Assembly (NCBI RefSeq): GCF_007830065.1
Contig: NZ_VLKK01000007.1
Location: 1-64,000 of the forward strand
Length of the DNA: 64,000 nt
Direction: 5' to 3'
DNA from: Sphingobium wenxiniae
Lineage (GTDB): Bacteria; Pseudomonadota; Alphaproteobacteria; Sphingomonadales; Sphingomonadaceae
Below, piece after piece: positions 31,373 to 39,833 of the stretch (the stretch's first letter is position 1; each line of letters begins with the position of its first letter). The notes beneath the pieces were generated by a model. It was not told the DNA's origin. It saw only the letters and a list, made by a program, of their open reading frames with translations, and did no database searches. A program made the translations under genes and the position numbers.

Positions 31373-31887
31373 GGGTCCAGGCCATGTCCAGCGCCCTGCG
31401 GGCGACATTCACCTTGCGGGAGGCGCGGGCATTGCAACGGCTTGTCCAGGCCGGTGCCGCTGCCTTGAACCATTTGGCTCCCGACCAGTCGGACGAAATC
31501 ATCGCCATGCTCGACATCGGCATCCACGATGTCGCGACGAAACAGGCCGACGCCCGCGCCCGCAAGAAGGTGAAGGAACAGCGGCCCGTCTTCCCGCCGA
31601 TGATCAATATCGATATCGACGGCTACGCGATCAGCGCCGAATTGGGCGATTGGGTCGATATCAGCACCGATCCCGATTATTCCGTATGGGGCGCAGTGAC
31701 GCCGGAGCGCGAAGCGGGCCAGCATGAAATCCGCCGCAATGCGTGGCGCGTCCACGTCCTCAATCCCGACCGCTACGGACCGCTTCATCTGGCCTATGGC
31801 TGCACCGCAGCCGACAGCCGCGACGAGGTCGAGGAACTGGCGACCAAATTGGTTGACGGCATCCGCCGCGAAAGGCGGGCGGCATGA
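31369..31887 (+). CDS. hypothetical early phage protein
   Basis: This 172-residue protein starts at ATG 31369 (an ATG at 31384 is an alternative). The N-terminal helical part (FTLREARALQRLVQAGAAAL) precedes an alpha/beta part with INIDIDGYAISAELGDWVDI and WRVHVLNPDRYGPLHLAYGC. I recognise no family. The ATGA overlaps with both neighbours place it firmly in the early operon. Confidence 0.6.
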   Translation: MRVQAMSSALRATFTLREARALQRLVQAGAAALNHLAPDQSDEIIAMLDIGIHDVATKQADARARKKVKEQRPVFPPMINIDIDGYAISAELGDWVDISTDPDYSVWGAVTPEREAGQHEIRRNAWRVHVLNPDRYGPLHLAYGCTAADSRDEVEELATKLVDGIRRERRAA

Positions 31888-32150
31888 ACCGCGAAAGACG
31901 CAAGGAAATTCTTGGCATCATCGCCTCTCTTGAAGACCTCGCGATGCAGATCGGGACGATCGTGGAAATGATCGACGGCGCAAAAAGCGACGAGGAAGAA
32001 TATCGGGACAACATTCCCGAAAATCTACAGAGGAGCGAACGCTATTATCGCGCGGAGGCCTCTGCGGAAGCCCTGTCCAGTGCCTATGATGAAATAGAAG
32101 CCTTCGACTTCGAGGCTGTAATTTCGTCGTTGCGTGAGGCGATGGAATGA
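31884..32150 (+). CDS. small acidic helical early protein
   Basis: The 88-residue product (RRKEILGIIASLEDLAMQIG, then SERYYRAEASAEALSSAYDE and ISSLREAME) is acidic and helical, similar in style to small phage proteins of the DUF-type helical bundles. Overlaps of 4 bp link it to its neighbours. No function can be assigned. Confidence 0.6.
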   Translation: MNRERRKEILGIIASLEDLAMQIGTIVEMIDGAKSDEEEYRDNIPENLQRSERYYRAEASAEALSSAYDEIEAFDFEAVISSLREAME

Positions 32151-32626
32151 CCAAGGTCCGCGCATCCCTATCCTTTGCCGCTGCCGTCTATGAAATCGGC
32201 TCGCACATAGGCTGGCGCGCTGCGGCCCACCTGACGCGCCGTGGCGAACGGGCGGTCCGGCACTGGAGCGACGGCGACAGGAAAGCCTCTCCCTCGCTGG
32301 AGCAGGCTTTCGCCCTCGACCGCGCCTATGTCGATGCGGGCGGCAAATATCCGCCGATCCTCACCAGCTACGCGCGCCGCTTCGATATTGAATTGGTGCC
32401 CGTCGCACCGTGCCGGTCGGAACTGACCGACGATATCGCAGAGGCAGCCCGCGAAAGCGGCGAGGCCGTCAGCGCCAGCATCCTATTGGTCCACGACCGC
32501 GTGACATTGGCCATCGTGGACCGAGCCATTGAGGAAACGGAACAGGGCATGGGTTCATTCACCCGCCTGATCCGGCGGCTCAAATCGTTTCGGTCGGCAA
32601 TGGTGCCGGTCCGATCTTGCGGGTGA
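32147..32626 (+). CDS. phage regulatory protein, CII/CP76-like
   Basis: The 159-residue protein contains AVYEIGSHIGWRAAAHLTRR, then GERAVRHWSDGDRKASPSLE and RAYVDAGGKYPPILTSYARR, reminiscent of the Phage_CP76 regulatory family, with an HTH-like start and a helical C-terminus. It lies just before the Ogr-like gene. Similarity is moderate; it may act in lysis-lysogeny choice or replication. Confidence 0.5.
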   Translation: MTKVRASLSFAAAVYEIGSHIGWRAAAHLTRRGERAVRHWSDGDRKASPSLEQAFALDRAYVDAGGKYPPILTSYARRFDIELVPVAPCRSELTDDIAEAARESGEAVSASILLVHDRVTLAIVDRAIEETEQGMGSFTRLIRRLKSFRSAMVPVRSCG

Positions 32627-32632
32627 GGGCAA

Positions 32633-32968
32633 ATGCAAAGGTCGAAAACAGGGGTCGTTAAACGTGGCACGTCAATCAACTGCCCCCATTGCGGGCAACC
32701 TTCGCTGGTCAGGAAGAGCAGCCAGATTTCGCCGCTGGTGCGGGAATCGAGCCATATCTGCACGAATGACGAATGCTGTCATGTGTTCATCGCGCAATTG
32801 GCGATCATTCGCACGATCGCGCCCAGCATCAATCCGAAGCCGGACATCATCATCCCGTTCGGCAATCCGAACCTGCGCTGGAATCGCCGGAAATCGGACG
32901 ACGATCCTCCACCCGTTCCCGCCAATGACGACCAGGGCGGCCACGTCAGCCCGCACAGGCAGGCCTGA
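32633..32968 (+). CDS. ogr: Ogr/Delta-type zinc-finger late-gene activator
   Basis: The 111-residue protein carries C17-x2-C20-x22-C43-x4-C48, exactly the spacing of the P2 Ogr and P4 Delta zinc finger, with CPHCGQPSLVRKSSQISPLV and HICTNDECCHVFIAQLAIIR in Ogr-like order. Ogr binds upstream of late promoters and contacts RNA polymerase alpha. Here it sits inside the early operon, not beside D as in P2, so late expression would follow early transcription directly. Its likely sites are the three 27-bp palindromes. Confidence 0.85.
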   Translation: MQRSKTGVVKRGTSINCPHCGQPSLVRKSSQISPLVRESSHICTNDECCHVFIAQLAIIRTIAPSINPKPDIIIPFGNPNLRWNRRKSDDDPPPVPANDDQGGHVSPHRQA

Positions 32969-33067
32969 CGGCTAAACTGCCGCGCCGATCCGATCGGCAT
33001 CCGCTCGACCCGGCACACCCGCCGCCGGGAACGCTATCTCTTTGCCCTCGAAAGTCCCCGTTTTCCC

Positions 33068-35794
33068 ATGCAGATGCGCGACGATACACGCCGTGAATTG
33101 CTCTCACTCCTGAAGCGCGACTTCAAATGGAAGAGAGAGAAGGGCGATTGGCTGCAGGGCGGCAAATGTCCTGACTGCGAACGCCACGAAGTGTTCGCGC
33201 GCGCCGATAATCCATGGGTGGTCAAGTGCGGCCGCCTCGATCGCTGCGGATGGGAGAGGTCCGTCCGCGACCTCTATCCCGAAATATTCGACAGCTGGTC
33301 GAACCGATACGAGAAAACGGAAAAGAACCCGACCGCCGCCGCCGACGCCTATCTCAGTCAGGCGCGCCGCCTCGACCTCATGGGGATGCGCGGGGCCTAT
33401 ACGCAGGAATCCTTCTTCGACCCGGCCCGCAAGATCGGGTCCGCCACCGTCCGCTTTCCGCTCCCCGGCGGGTCTTGGTGGGAACGCATCATCGATCAGC
33501 CTGGTCGTTTCGACAAGAAAGCGAACTTCGCGGCGGGGAAAAGCTATCGCGGACAGGCATGGCATCGGCCCGACGTTACCATGGACGATTTCGCCGCGGC
33601 TAAGTCGATCTGGTTCGCCGAAGGCATTTTCAATGCTTGGGCGCTGGAACAGGCGGGCCAGCGCGCCGCGTCAACCATGTCATGCAGCAATTATCCCGGC
33701 GAGTTTCTGAAGGCGCTGCGCCTGCACATCGCGGGATCTGATAAACCGACAACCTTCCCCAAGATCATCTTTGCCTTTGACGCCGGTGCAGCGGGCACCC
33801 GCAAAACCCGCGAATTCGTCAAGCTGGCGCAGGACGAGGGATGGGAAGCATCCGCCGCGCAGCCGATGGCCGAAGATGAAGACGGCAACAAGCTGGACTG
33901 GAATGATCTTCTCGGCCTCGATCGGCTGACCGACAAGCACCGGGCCGATTATCTCTGGCATGGCGACGTGCTGCTGGCGCCAACGGCGCAGGACAAAGCC
34001 TTTCTGCTGTGGGACCGTTACCGCTGGAACAGCTTCCATTTCGTATTTCGCGCCCGCACCTATTGGTGCGCGATCGACGCCAGCACCGTGCAGGAGAAGA
34101 TCGAGGAATATCGCCAGCAGCAGACGCGCAAGCTGGCCGACATCGACCGGGACGAGGAACAGCGCATCCGCATGGAGGCGTCCCGCGAAGCCCTCATGGT
34201 CGAGGAAATCGCCAACTGCGCCTTTCGCGTCCTGTATCGGCAACGGGACGAGGCGACCGACGAAACGAAATATTTCCTCGCGATCGACTTCCCCAGCGAC
34301 AGGAAGGCGTCGATCAAGGGCGACTTTACCGCCGCCCAGCTGCGTAAAGCCTCCAATTTCGAAGATCGCCTGTTCGCCTTCGGTGGCGTGTGGACCGGCA
34401 ACGGCCATCAGCTGACCCGCATCCTGCAAAAGCAGACGCCGGATTTGCCGGACGTCCGCCCGCTCGGCTTCACCGGATATTGCCGCGATGCGAAAGCCTA
34501 TGTGTTCGGCGATATCGCCGTGGCGGAAGGGCGTGTCTATCGCCCCAATGACGATGATTTCTTCCAGATCGGCAAGCAGGCGCTCAAGCTGGGCACGTCC
34601 GAACGGCTGCTCGACATCGACTATGACGCCGACAGCCTGGACACCAGTTGGCTTGAGGATTTGTGGGCGGCCTATGGTGCAAAGGGCATCGTCTGCCTGA
34701 CCTTCTATTTCGGCTCCCTCTTTGCGGAACAGGTCCGCATAGAGATGAAATCCTTTCCCTTCCTCGAAATGCACGGCCTTCCCGGCACCGGCAAAACCAC
34801 GCTGGTCGAATTCCTGTGGAAGCTGCTCGGCCGCGAAAATTACGAAGGCTTCGACCCCGCCAAGGCGACCCCGGCGGCCATGGCGCGCAACCTGGGCAAG
34901 GTCGGCAATCTGCCCGTCGTCCTGATCGAGGGCGACCGCCGCGAGGAAGCCAGCCACGCCCGCAAGTTCGAATGGGAGGAACTGAAGACGGCCTATAATG
35001 GCCGCACGGTTCGCGCGCGCGGTGTGAAGAACAGCGGCATGGAGACATTCGAACCGCCGTTCCGGGGCGCGATCGTCATCGAGCAGAATGAGCCGGTGAA
35101 CGCGAGCCGCGCGATTCTTGAACGCATCATGTCGCTCGGCTTCGATATGTCCAACTGGTCGCCCGCGACGAAGGTCGCGGCGCAGAACCTCGAACAATGG
35201 CCGATCGAGAAGATATCCGGTTTCATCATCCATGCCGCGCGGCGCGAAAGCGCCATCATGGCGCGTTTCCGTCAGGCGTTCGCACAATATGAAGCCGAAC
35301 TGCTTTCGCTGCCGGAAGTCCGCACCAACCGCCTCGCCAAGACGCATGGCCAGCTGCTCGCCTTCCTCGACGCGCTCCGCGAGATAGTCCCGCTTACCGA
35401 AGCGCAGCAGGCCGACGCCGCCCGCATGATCGTGCAGATGGCGAAGGAACGTCAACAGGCGGTCAACAGCGAAGACCCGATCGTCGCGCTGTTCTGGGAA
35501 CGCTTCGACTATTTCGAAGAAAACGAGCTTTCCACCCAGACCGATAACCGCATCAACCATCACCGCCGCGCCGCAGACGGGATGATCGCGGTGCGTCTGA
35601 ACGAGATGGAGGCCCGCTGCGCTGAACGTCGCCTCAGCCTGCCCACCCATGCCGAACTGATCCGCGCGCTCAAAACCTCGAAGGCGCGCCGATTTATCGA
35701 AGTCACGACCGTCAACTCCCGCAACGAAAATGCCCCCGCCGTCCGCTGTTGGGTCTTTCACGACTCATCGCGCGCGGTGGTCGGCCGATCCTGA
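33068..35794 (+). CDS. phage primase-helicase
   Basis: The 908-residue protein begins with a zinc-finger primase domain (CPDCERHEVFARADNPWVVK, then CGRLDRCGW), followed by a TOPRIM-like segment (SIWFAEGIFNAWALEQAG ... IFAFDAGAAGTRKTREFVKL). The C-terminal half contains a P-loop helicase (EMHGLPGTGKTTLVEFLWKL, with VVLIEGDRREEA after it). It would unwind and prime phage DNA. P2 instead uses the rolling-circle protein A, which is absent here, so replication is probably by a different mode. The early operon feeds it. Confidence 0.85.
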   Translation: MQMRDDTRRELLSLLKRDFKWKREKGDWLQGGKCPDCERHEVFARADNPWVVKCGRLDRCGWERSVRDLYPEIFDSWSNRYEKTEKNPTAAADAYLSQARRLDLMGMRGAYTQESFFDPARKIGSATVRFPLPGGSWWERIIDQPGRFDKKANFAAGKSYRGQAWHRPDVTMDDFAAAKSIWFAEGIFNAWALEQAGQRAASTMSCSNYPGEFLKALRLHIAGSDKPTTFPKIIFAFDAGAAGTRKTREFVKLAQDEGWEASAAQPMAEDEDGNKLDWNDLLGLDRLTDKHRADYLWHGDVLLAPTAQDKAFLLWDRYRWNSFHFVFRARTYWCAIDASTVQEKIEEYRQQQTRKLADIDRDEEQRIRMEASREALMVEEIANCAFRVLYRQRDEATDETKYFLAIDFPSDRKASIKGDFTAAQLRKASNFEDRLFAFGGVWTGNGHQLTRILQKQTPDLPDVRPLGFTGYCRDAKAYVFGDIAVAEGRVYRPNDDDFFQIGKQALKLGTSERLLDIDYDADSLDTSWLEDLWAAYGAKGIVCLTFYFGSLFAEQVRIEMKSFPFLEMHGLPGTGKTTLVEFLWKLLGRENYEGFDPAKATPAAMARNLGKVGNLPVVLIEGDRREEASHARKFEWEELKTAYNGRTVRARGVKNSGMETFEPPFRGAIVIEQNEPVNASRAILERIMSLGFDMSNWSPATKVAAQNLEQWPIEKISGFIIHAARRESAIMARFRQAFAQYEAELLSLPEVRTNRLAKTHGQLLAFLDALREIVPLTEAQQADAARMIVQMAKERQQAVNSEDPIVALFWERFDYFEENELSTQTDNRINHHRRAADGMIAVRLNEMEARCAERRLSLPTHAELIRALKTSKARRFIEVTTVNSRNENAPAVRCWVFHDSSRAVVGRS

Positions 35795-35811
35795 GCATGA
35801 AAGGACGAACC

Positions 35812-36240
35812 ATGCGAGACGTTCCCTCCCTCCTGTCCATGTTGGCCACGCCCGAACCGCCTAAGCCCGTCATGATGCCTTGGGATTATGTCCGGCTGCG
35901 CCGTAAGTCTGCTCGCCTGTCGATCGCCGAAGTCGCGCGGCCCTATTGGCACCGGCCAGAGCATCAGGCCGATGTCGAACGCAATGTCGCGGGGTTGGAG
36001 CATCCCGGTGTCCGTGGGCAATGGAATGTGAACCTGTCCCGCGCCATGCCCTTTTCGGCGGACGTCTACCGCCAGCTGGCCGACCTCCCGCCCGAACAGC
36101 ATCCCCGGCTTTGCACCGGCTGCGGTTGGGATGAATTCACCAGCCAATATGACACCAACGGCGACGACGTGACATGGTCACGCGAGAATGAGGCCCTGTG
36201 CACCCGCTGCGAGCAGATCGCGGCCAGGGAGGCGCGCTGA
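35812..36240 (+). CDS. hypothetical protein with zinc-finger-like cysteines
   Basis: The 142-residue product has an HTH-like middle (DYVRLRRKSARLSIAEVARP) and C-terminal LCTGCGWDEF ... ALCTRCEQIAAREAR, two CxxC pairs able to bind zinc. ATG 35812 follows AAAGGA by about 7 bp; ATG 35797 is in frame and adds five residues. It begins a run of small overlapping genes after the helicase. Confidence 0.6.
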   Translation: MRDVPSLLSMLATPEPPKPVMMPWDYVRLRRKSARLSIAEVARPYWHRPEHQADVERNVAGLEHPGVRGQWNVNLSRAMPFSADVYRQLADLPPEQHPRLCTGCGWDEFTSQYDTNGDDVTWSRENEALCTRCEQIAAREAR

Positions 36241-36242
36241 TC

Positions 36243-36362
36243 ATGCGCCGCCGCAATCGCTCCGCCATTCATCCCATGACCTGCGCCTGCGCCCACTGTG
36301 CGCCGCACAGGCCGCGCCTCGCGCGCCTTCTCTCCGCCTGCCTCCAATTTTTTAACCGCTGA
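36243..36362 (+). CDS. very small cysteine-rich peptide
   Basis: A 39-residue frame from ATG 36243 reads MRRRNRSAIHPMTCACAHCA and then a basic/hydrophobic end. It starts 3 bp after the previous stop and ends 12 bp before the GapR-like gene. The CxCxxC cluster could bind metal. Evidence is position only. Confidence 0.35.
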   Translation: MRRRNRSAIHPMTCACAHCAPHRPRLARLLSACLQFFNR

Positions 36363-36373
36363 AAGGAATTTCC

Positions 36374-36616
36374 ATGTCCCACGATAATGCAGCAGCCGAA
36401 GACCTGCGTAACGGCATCGAGCGCATCGAGCGTCTCGAAGAAGAAAAGCAGGGGATCAGCGACAACATCAAGGAGGTCTACGCCGAATACAAGTCCAAGG
36501 GCTTCGACACGAAGACGATGCGCTCCATCGTTCGCTTGCGGAAGGTGGAACGTCACGCCCGCTTGGAAGCTGATGCCTTGCTCGAAACCTATAAAAACGC
36601 GCTGGGGATCGATTGA
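36374..36616 (+). CDS. GapR-like DNA-binding protein (DUF2312)
   Basis: The 80-residue protein matches the DUF2312/GapR family closely: RNGIERIERLEEEKQGISDN, IKEVYAEYKSKGFDTKTMRS and IVRLRKVERHARLEADALLE. GapR is an alphaproteobacterial nucleoid protein that clamps overtwisted DNA ahead of replication forks. A phage copy next to the primase-helicase may ease replication or modulate host chromatin. AAAGGAA precedes the ATG. Confidence 0.85.
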   Translation: MSHDNAAAEDLRNGIERIERLEEEKQGISDNIKEVYAEYKSKGFDTKTMRSIVRLRKVERHARLEADALLETYKNALGID

Positions 36617-36867
36617 TGGTCGCCGCCCGCAAGCCCGCCCAGCGCACCTGCGATGCGCCGGGATGCACGGTCCCGGTCCGTCGCGGCATCCTCATGTGTC
36701 GCCCGCACTGGTTCCAGCTTCCCCAGCCGCTTCGTCAGGCGATCAGCCAGACATGGCGCGCCGGCCAGGTCAGGGCATGGTCGGCCAACTGCCTAGAAGC
36801 CCGCCGGTTCCTCGCGGAAAATACGCCCAGCGCCGTCGCTGACCGCATCACCGGGGATCGGTCATGA
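36616..36867 (+). CDS. small zinc-binding phage protein
   Basis: The 83-residue product has CDAPGCTVPVRRGILMCRPHW, a C-x4-C-x9-C-x2-H arrangement that would bind zinc, followed by a helical tail (FQLPQPLRQAISQTWRAG). Similar small proteins occur in many alphaproteobacterial prophages. It overlaps the GapR-like gene by one base. Confidence 0.6.
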   Translation: MVAARKPAQRTCDAPGCTVPVRRGILMCRPHWFQLPQPLRQAISQTWRAGQVRAWSANCLEARRFLAENTPSAVADRITGDRS

Positions 36868-36968
36868 CCAAAGCCCTGATCCGCGCTCTGTTCATCATCG
36901 CCGCCCTGCTGGCGATCCCCTTCATCATCGCATGGGCGCTCGCCAACGCCCAGGGAGAACGCCGGTGA
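36864..36968 (+). CDS. 34-residue membrane peptide
   Basis: A short frame encodes MTKALIRALFIIAALLAIPF then IIAWALANAQGERR, a single transmembrane helix with basic ends. ATGA-type overlaps link it to the genes before and after, which supports reality despite its size. Function unknown. Confidence 0.45.
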   Translation: MTKALIRALFIIAALLAIPFIIAWALANAQGERR

Positions 36969-37213
36969 ATCACAAACTCTCCCTCAATGACCACAAGGCG
37001 CTGTCCTACCTCGCAGAAGAAGGGCCACATCTGACCTGCCGGGTCGCTTACGCCTGCGGCATGACGTTCATCCGCCGCCGAACCCCGGCTGCGGCCTATA
37101 CCATGCTCCGGCGACTGGAACGCTGGGGCTATGTCGAAAAGCCAGCAACGACACCCGGCGGCTACGCCTTGTGGAGGATCACTGACGCGGGCCGAAATGC
37201 GGTGCAGCCGTGA
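36965..37213 (+). CDS. winged-helix-like small protein
   Basis: The 82-residue protein starts at GTG 36965 and contains LNDHKALSYLAEEGPHLTCR, AAYTMLRRLERWGYVEKPAT and a beta-wing-like GGYALWRITDAGRNAV, typical of a winged helix-turn-helix. It may regulate phage or host genes. It overlaps both neighbours. Confidence 0.6.
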   Translation: MNHKLSLNDHKALSYLAEEGPHLTCRVAYACGMTFIRRRTPAAAYTMLRRLERWGYVEKPATTPGGYALWRITDAGRNAVQP

Positions 37214-37872
37214 TGATTCCTCGCATCCTTGTCGCTTGCGAATTTTCGGGCACGATCCGGGACGCCTTTTTGGCGCGAGGCTATGATGCATGGTCATGTG
37301 ACCTGCTGCCGGATGAAAAGCGCAGCAACCGTCATATCACCGGCGATGCCCGCGATTATCTGGATGACGGCTGGGATTTGCTGATCGTCGCTCACCCGCC
37401 CTGCACTCGACTGTGCAACAGCGGTATGCGCTGGCTGACGACGCCGCCACCGGGCCGCACCATTGCGGATATGTGGGCCGAACTGGACGAGGGCGCGGCA
37501 CTGTTCTCCGACTTCTGGAACGCGCCAATCGAGCGCATCGCCGTCGAGAACCCGATCATGCACCGGCACGCAAAGCAGCGCATCATTAATTATCGGGAGT
37601 TCAGCCAGTCGGTGCAGCCTTGGCAATTCGGCCATCCCGAATTCAAACGCACCTGTCTATGGCTCAAGAACCTTCCGGCGCTGGTCGACACTGACCGGCT
37701 AGTCCCGCCAGCCAGAGGGACTGACGAGCATAAGCGCTGGTCGCGGGTCCATCGGATGCCCGGAAATGCAAAACAGGCAAAAGAGCGCCCGCGGTTCTTC
37801 CCCGGCATTGCCGCCGCGATGGCCGATCAATGGGGCACCGCAGCACTTCAAGAGATGAGGATTGCGGCATGA
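37213..37872 (+). CDS. phage DNA methyltransferase, probable C5-cytosine type
   Basis: The 219-residue protein begins ILVACEFSGTIRDAFLARGY (SAM motif I), continues with LIVAHPPCTRLCNSGMRWL, where PPC would supply the catalytic cysteine of motif IV, and IERIAVENPIMHRH, a motif VI-like ENP. It is much shorter than restriction-linked C5 enzymes and lacks a clear target recognition domain, like other phage-borne forms. A GTG at 37210 is an alternative start. It may protect phage DNA from restriction. No endonuclease partner is present. Confidence 0.75.
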   Translation: MIPRILVACEFSGTIRDAFLARGYDAWSCDLLPDEKRSNRHITGDARDYLDDGWDLLIVAHPPCTRLCNSGMRWLTTPPPGRTIADMWAELDEGAALFSDFWNAPIERIAVENPIMHRHAKQRIINYREFSQSVQPWQFGHPEFKRTCLWLKNLPALVDTDRLVPPARGTDEHKRWSRVHRMPGNAKQAKERPRFFPGIAAAMADQWGTAALQEMRIAA

Positions 37873-38558
37873 GTGGCGAACTCACCTCGCGCCCGAAGGG
37901 CAGCACCCGCCATCCTTGGGATTGGTATGTGGAGGAAAAATGGGTGACTCACCGCCTGATCGACATGCTCGATCTGGAAAGCGGCATCACCTATCTCGAT
38001 CCTTTCTGTGGCCAGCTTCATATCCCGGAGGCGCTGGCCGAACGCGGCTTCAGCGCCTTTGGGACCGACCTGTTCGACCGTCGCATCGATCATCGTCAGT
38101 TTCTCGGCCGCCATGACTTTCTTGGCGACCAGCTCCATTTGCTGGAAGCATCGGATCGCCTGTCTATCGTTATGAACCCGCCCTTTTCCTTTCAGGATGG
38201 ACGCTTGGTGCGTGGCCTGGCCGAAAAATGCATTCGCCGCGCCATGACGATCGCCACCCACAAGGTGTGCGCCCTGTTGCCGGTCAAATGGCTGTCCAGC
38301 GAAGGCCGCTATCGTCTGTTTAGTCACCTGACGCCCGCGAGCATCTGGATATTGTCCGAACGGCCTTCCATGCCCCCCGGCGACGTCATCGCCCAGCTGG
38401 GCGACGATGCATTCGAAAATGGCAAGATCGACTATATGTGGATCGTGTGGGACATGCAGCGCGCGCCCATGCTCGATGCCGGGGGCCGACCCTTCGCCCC
38501 GACCTACTGGATACCGCCGCGTAAAAAAGAGTTGGTCGCCAAGAGGCTCGCGGCGTGA
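37869..38558 (+). CDS. phage DNA adenine N6-methyltransferase-like protein
   Basis: The 229-residue protein has YLDPFCGQLHIPEALAERGF (SAM motif I region), GTDLFD at the end of strand 2 and the catalytic SIVMNPPFSFQD (NPPF). It ends with PTYWIPPRKKELVAKRLAA. It overlaps the cytosine methyltransferase by 4 bp and forms a tandem modification pair. Target specificity is unknown. Confidence 0.75.
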   Translation: MSGELTSRPKGSTRHPWDWYVEEKWVTHRLIDMLDLESGITYLDPFCGQLHIPEALAERGFSAFGTDLFDRRIDHRQFLGRHDFLGDQLHLLEASDRLSIVMNPPFSFQDGRLVRGLAEKCIRRAMTIATHKVCALLPVKWLSSEGRYRLFSHLTPASIWILSERPSMPPGDVIAQLGDDAFENGKIDYMWIVWDMQRAPMLDAGGRPFAPTYWIPPRKKELVAKRLAA

Positions 38559-38854
38559 AACCGCCGATCCTCCTGACACCCGAAGAGGCGGCGCAACGCT
38601 TGCATGTGAGCGACAAGACCTTGCGTCGCCTGCGCCAGCAGGGCCATATTCGTTACGTCGCCATAACGCAGCGCAAGATTCGTTACCGCCCTGAGGATTG
38701 CGACGCCTATGTGGCGAGCCGCGTCCGCGAGGATCATCAATGTCCGTCTACAAGCCGAAAAAATCAGCGGTCTACCTCTACGACTTCCAACATCGTGGTC
38801 GCAGATTTCACGGCTCGACGGGCCAGAAAACGAAACGCGCGGCCGAAACGGTAG
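38555..38854 (+). CDS. excisionase-like HTH protein
   Basis: The frame from GTG 38555 encodes LTPEEAAQRLHVSDKTLRRL then RQQGHIRYVAITQRKIRYRP, the winged-HTH of MerR/AlpA-type excisionases. The last 38 residues, which overlap the integrase start by 115 bp in another frame, are basic and unconserved. Position directly before int fits a recombination directionality factor; a transcriptional role is also possible. Confidence 0.7.
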   Translation: MKPPILLTPEEAAQRLHVSDKTLRRLRQQGHIRYVAITQRKIRYRPEDCDAYVASRVREDHQCPSTSRKNQRSTSTTSNIVVADFTARRARKRNARPKR

Positions 38855-39801
38855 AAAGCCAGAAGCGCGTCGAGGCAGTTCTAAATCTCAAACCGAAGCC
38901 GGTCATCTCGCTCGATAAGATCGCCGGGATCTACGAAGAAAAGCTGCGCCGTCAGGGCCGTTGGGACAGGTCCACCGAAGGGTGGCTTGATTCCCTCATC
39001 AATGCGCTCGGCCCCAATGCTTTCATCAGCGATATCAGCCAAGTCGCGATCGGCGACTATTTCCGACACCGCGCTGCCCTCGTCTCCGGCGCCAGCGTCA
39101 ATCGGGAAATCGATGTCGCGCGCGCCCTGTGGCGCTTTGCCGATCGCGCCAAATACGACATCGGTGAAATGCCGGATTGGGGCAGTATGCGCTATGCGGA
39201 GCGTGACAACGACCCGCGCGAACTTCAGTTCGCAGAAGAAGACAAGCTGCTGGATGCGATCAGGGAGGATTATCACCCCTTCGTCAAATTCGCGCTGCTC
39301 TCAGGCTGGCGCGTCAGCGAAGTCCGCACCTTGCTTTGGTCCGATCTGGATTTCCCATCAAAGATCGCATGGCGGACAGTGAAGGGCGGCAACCGCGTGA
39401 AGCGCCCGTTGACCACTGAGATGATCGCGCTGATCGCGACTCAGCAACAGGTGTGCGCGCAGGTATTCACCTACGTGGCCGCCTCGAGCCGCCAGAAGCG
39501 CCGGAAAGGGCAACGCTACCCCATTTCCAAGGATGGATGGCGCAAGGTCTGGAAAGCCGCCCTGGACGAGGCTGGGATCGAGGATTTCCGGTTCCACGAT
39601 CTGCGCCACACGCGCGGCACGCGTATCCTGCGGCGCACCGGGAATCTGGCCGCCGCGCAAAAGGCGCTGGGCCACAAGCATATCCGCACGACGCTGCGCT
39701 ATGCCCATGCTTTTGACGACGATGTCCGCAATGCCCTGGAAGCGTCGGAGTCCCGAACTATTCCCGAAGTCCCGAACACAGGTCAGAAGAAAACAGCGTG
39801 A
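38740..39801 (+). CDS. int: tyrosine-recombinase integrase
   Basis: The 353-residue protein has an N-terminal arm-binding region, a core-binding SAM-like domain (IAGIYEEKLRRQGRWDRSTE) and a catalytic domain with Arg191 (SGWRVSEVR), His286 and Arg289 (HDLRHTRG), His312 (LGHKHIRTT) and nucleophile Tyr321 (LRYAHAF). It recombines attP with tRNA-Val. Codons near its end (39748-39777) contain three copies of the arm-type repeat, so the gene carries part of its own att site. It ends 32 bp before attR and appears to depend on early-operon transcription. Confidence 0.95.
   Translation: MSVYKPKKSAVYLYDFQHRGRRFHGSTGQKTKRAAETVESQKRVEAVLNLKPKPVISLDKIAGIYEEKLRRQGRWDRSTEGWLDSLINALGPNAFISDISQVAIGDYFRHRAALVSGASVNREIDVARALWRFADRAKYDIGEMPDWGSMRYAERDNDPRELQFAEEDKLLDAIREDYHPFVKFALLSGWRVSEVRTLLWSDLDFPSKIAWRTVKGGNRVKRPLTTEMIALIATQQQVCAQVFTYVAASSRQKRRKGQRYPISKDGWRKVWKAALDEAGIEDFRFHDLRHTRGTRILRRTGNLAAAQKALGHKHIRTTLRYAHAFDDDVRNALEASESRTIPEVPNTGQKKTA
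39748..39777. promoter_or_regulatory. candidate integrase arm-type sites, right (inside int)
   Basis: TCCCGAA occurs at 39751-39757, 39762-39768 and 39770-39776. The block 39748-39768 is identical to 1498-1518 beside attL. It is translated as part of the last integrase residues (SRTIPEVPN), so coding and DNA-site functions overlap. Confidence 0.6.
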
Positions 39802-39833
39802 TTTCAACGCCGTAACTCATCCACGTAGTTTCT

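Noticed and set aside
33680..35761. 693-residue minus-strand open frame opposite the primase-helicase
   Set aside because: The plus strand encodes a zinc finger, TOPRIM-like and P-loop motifs; the minus frame is an antisense artefact of high GC.
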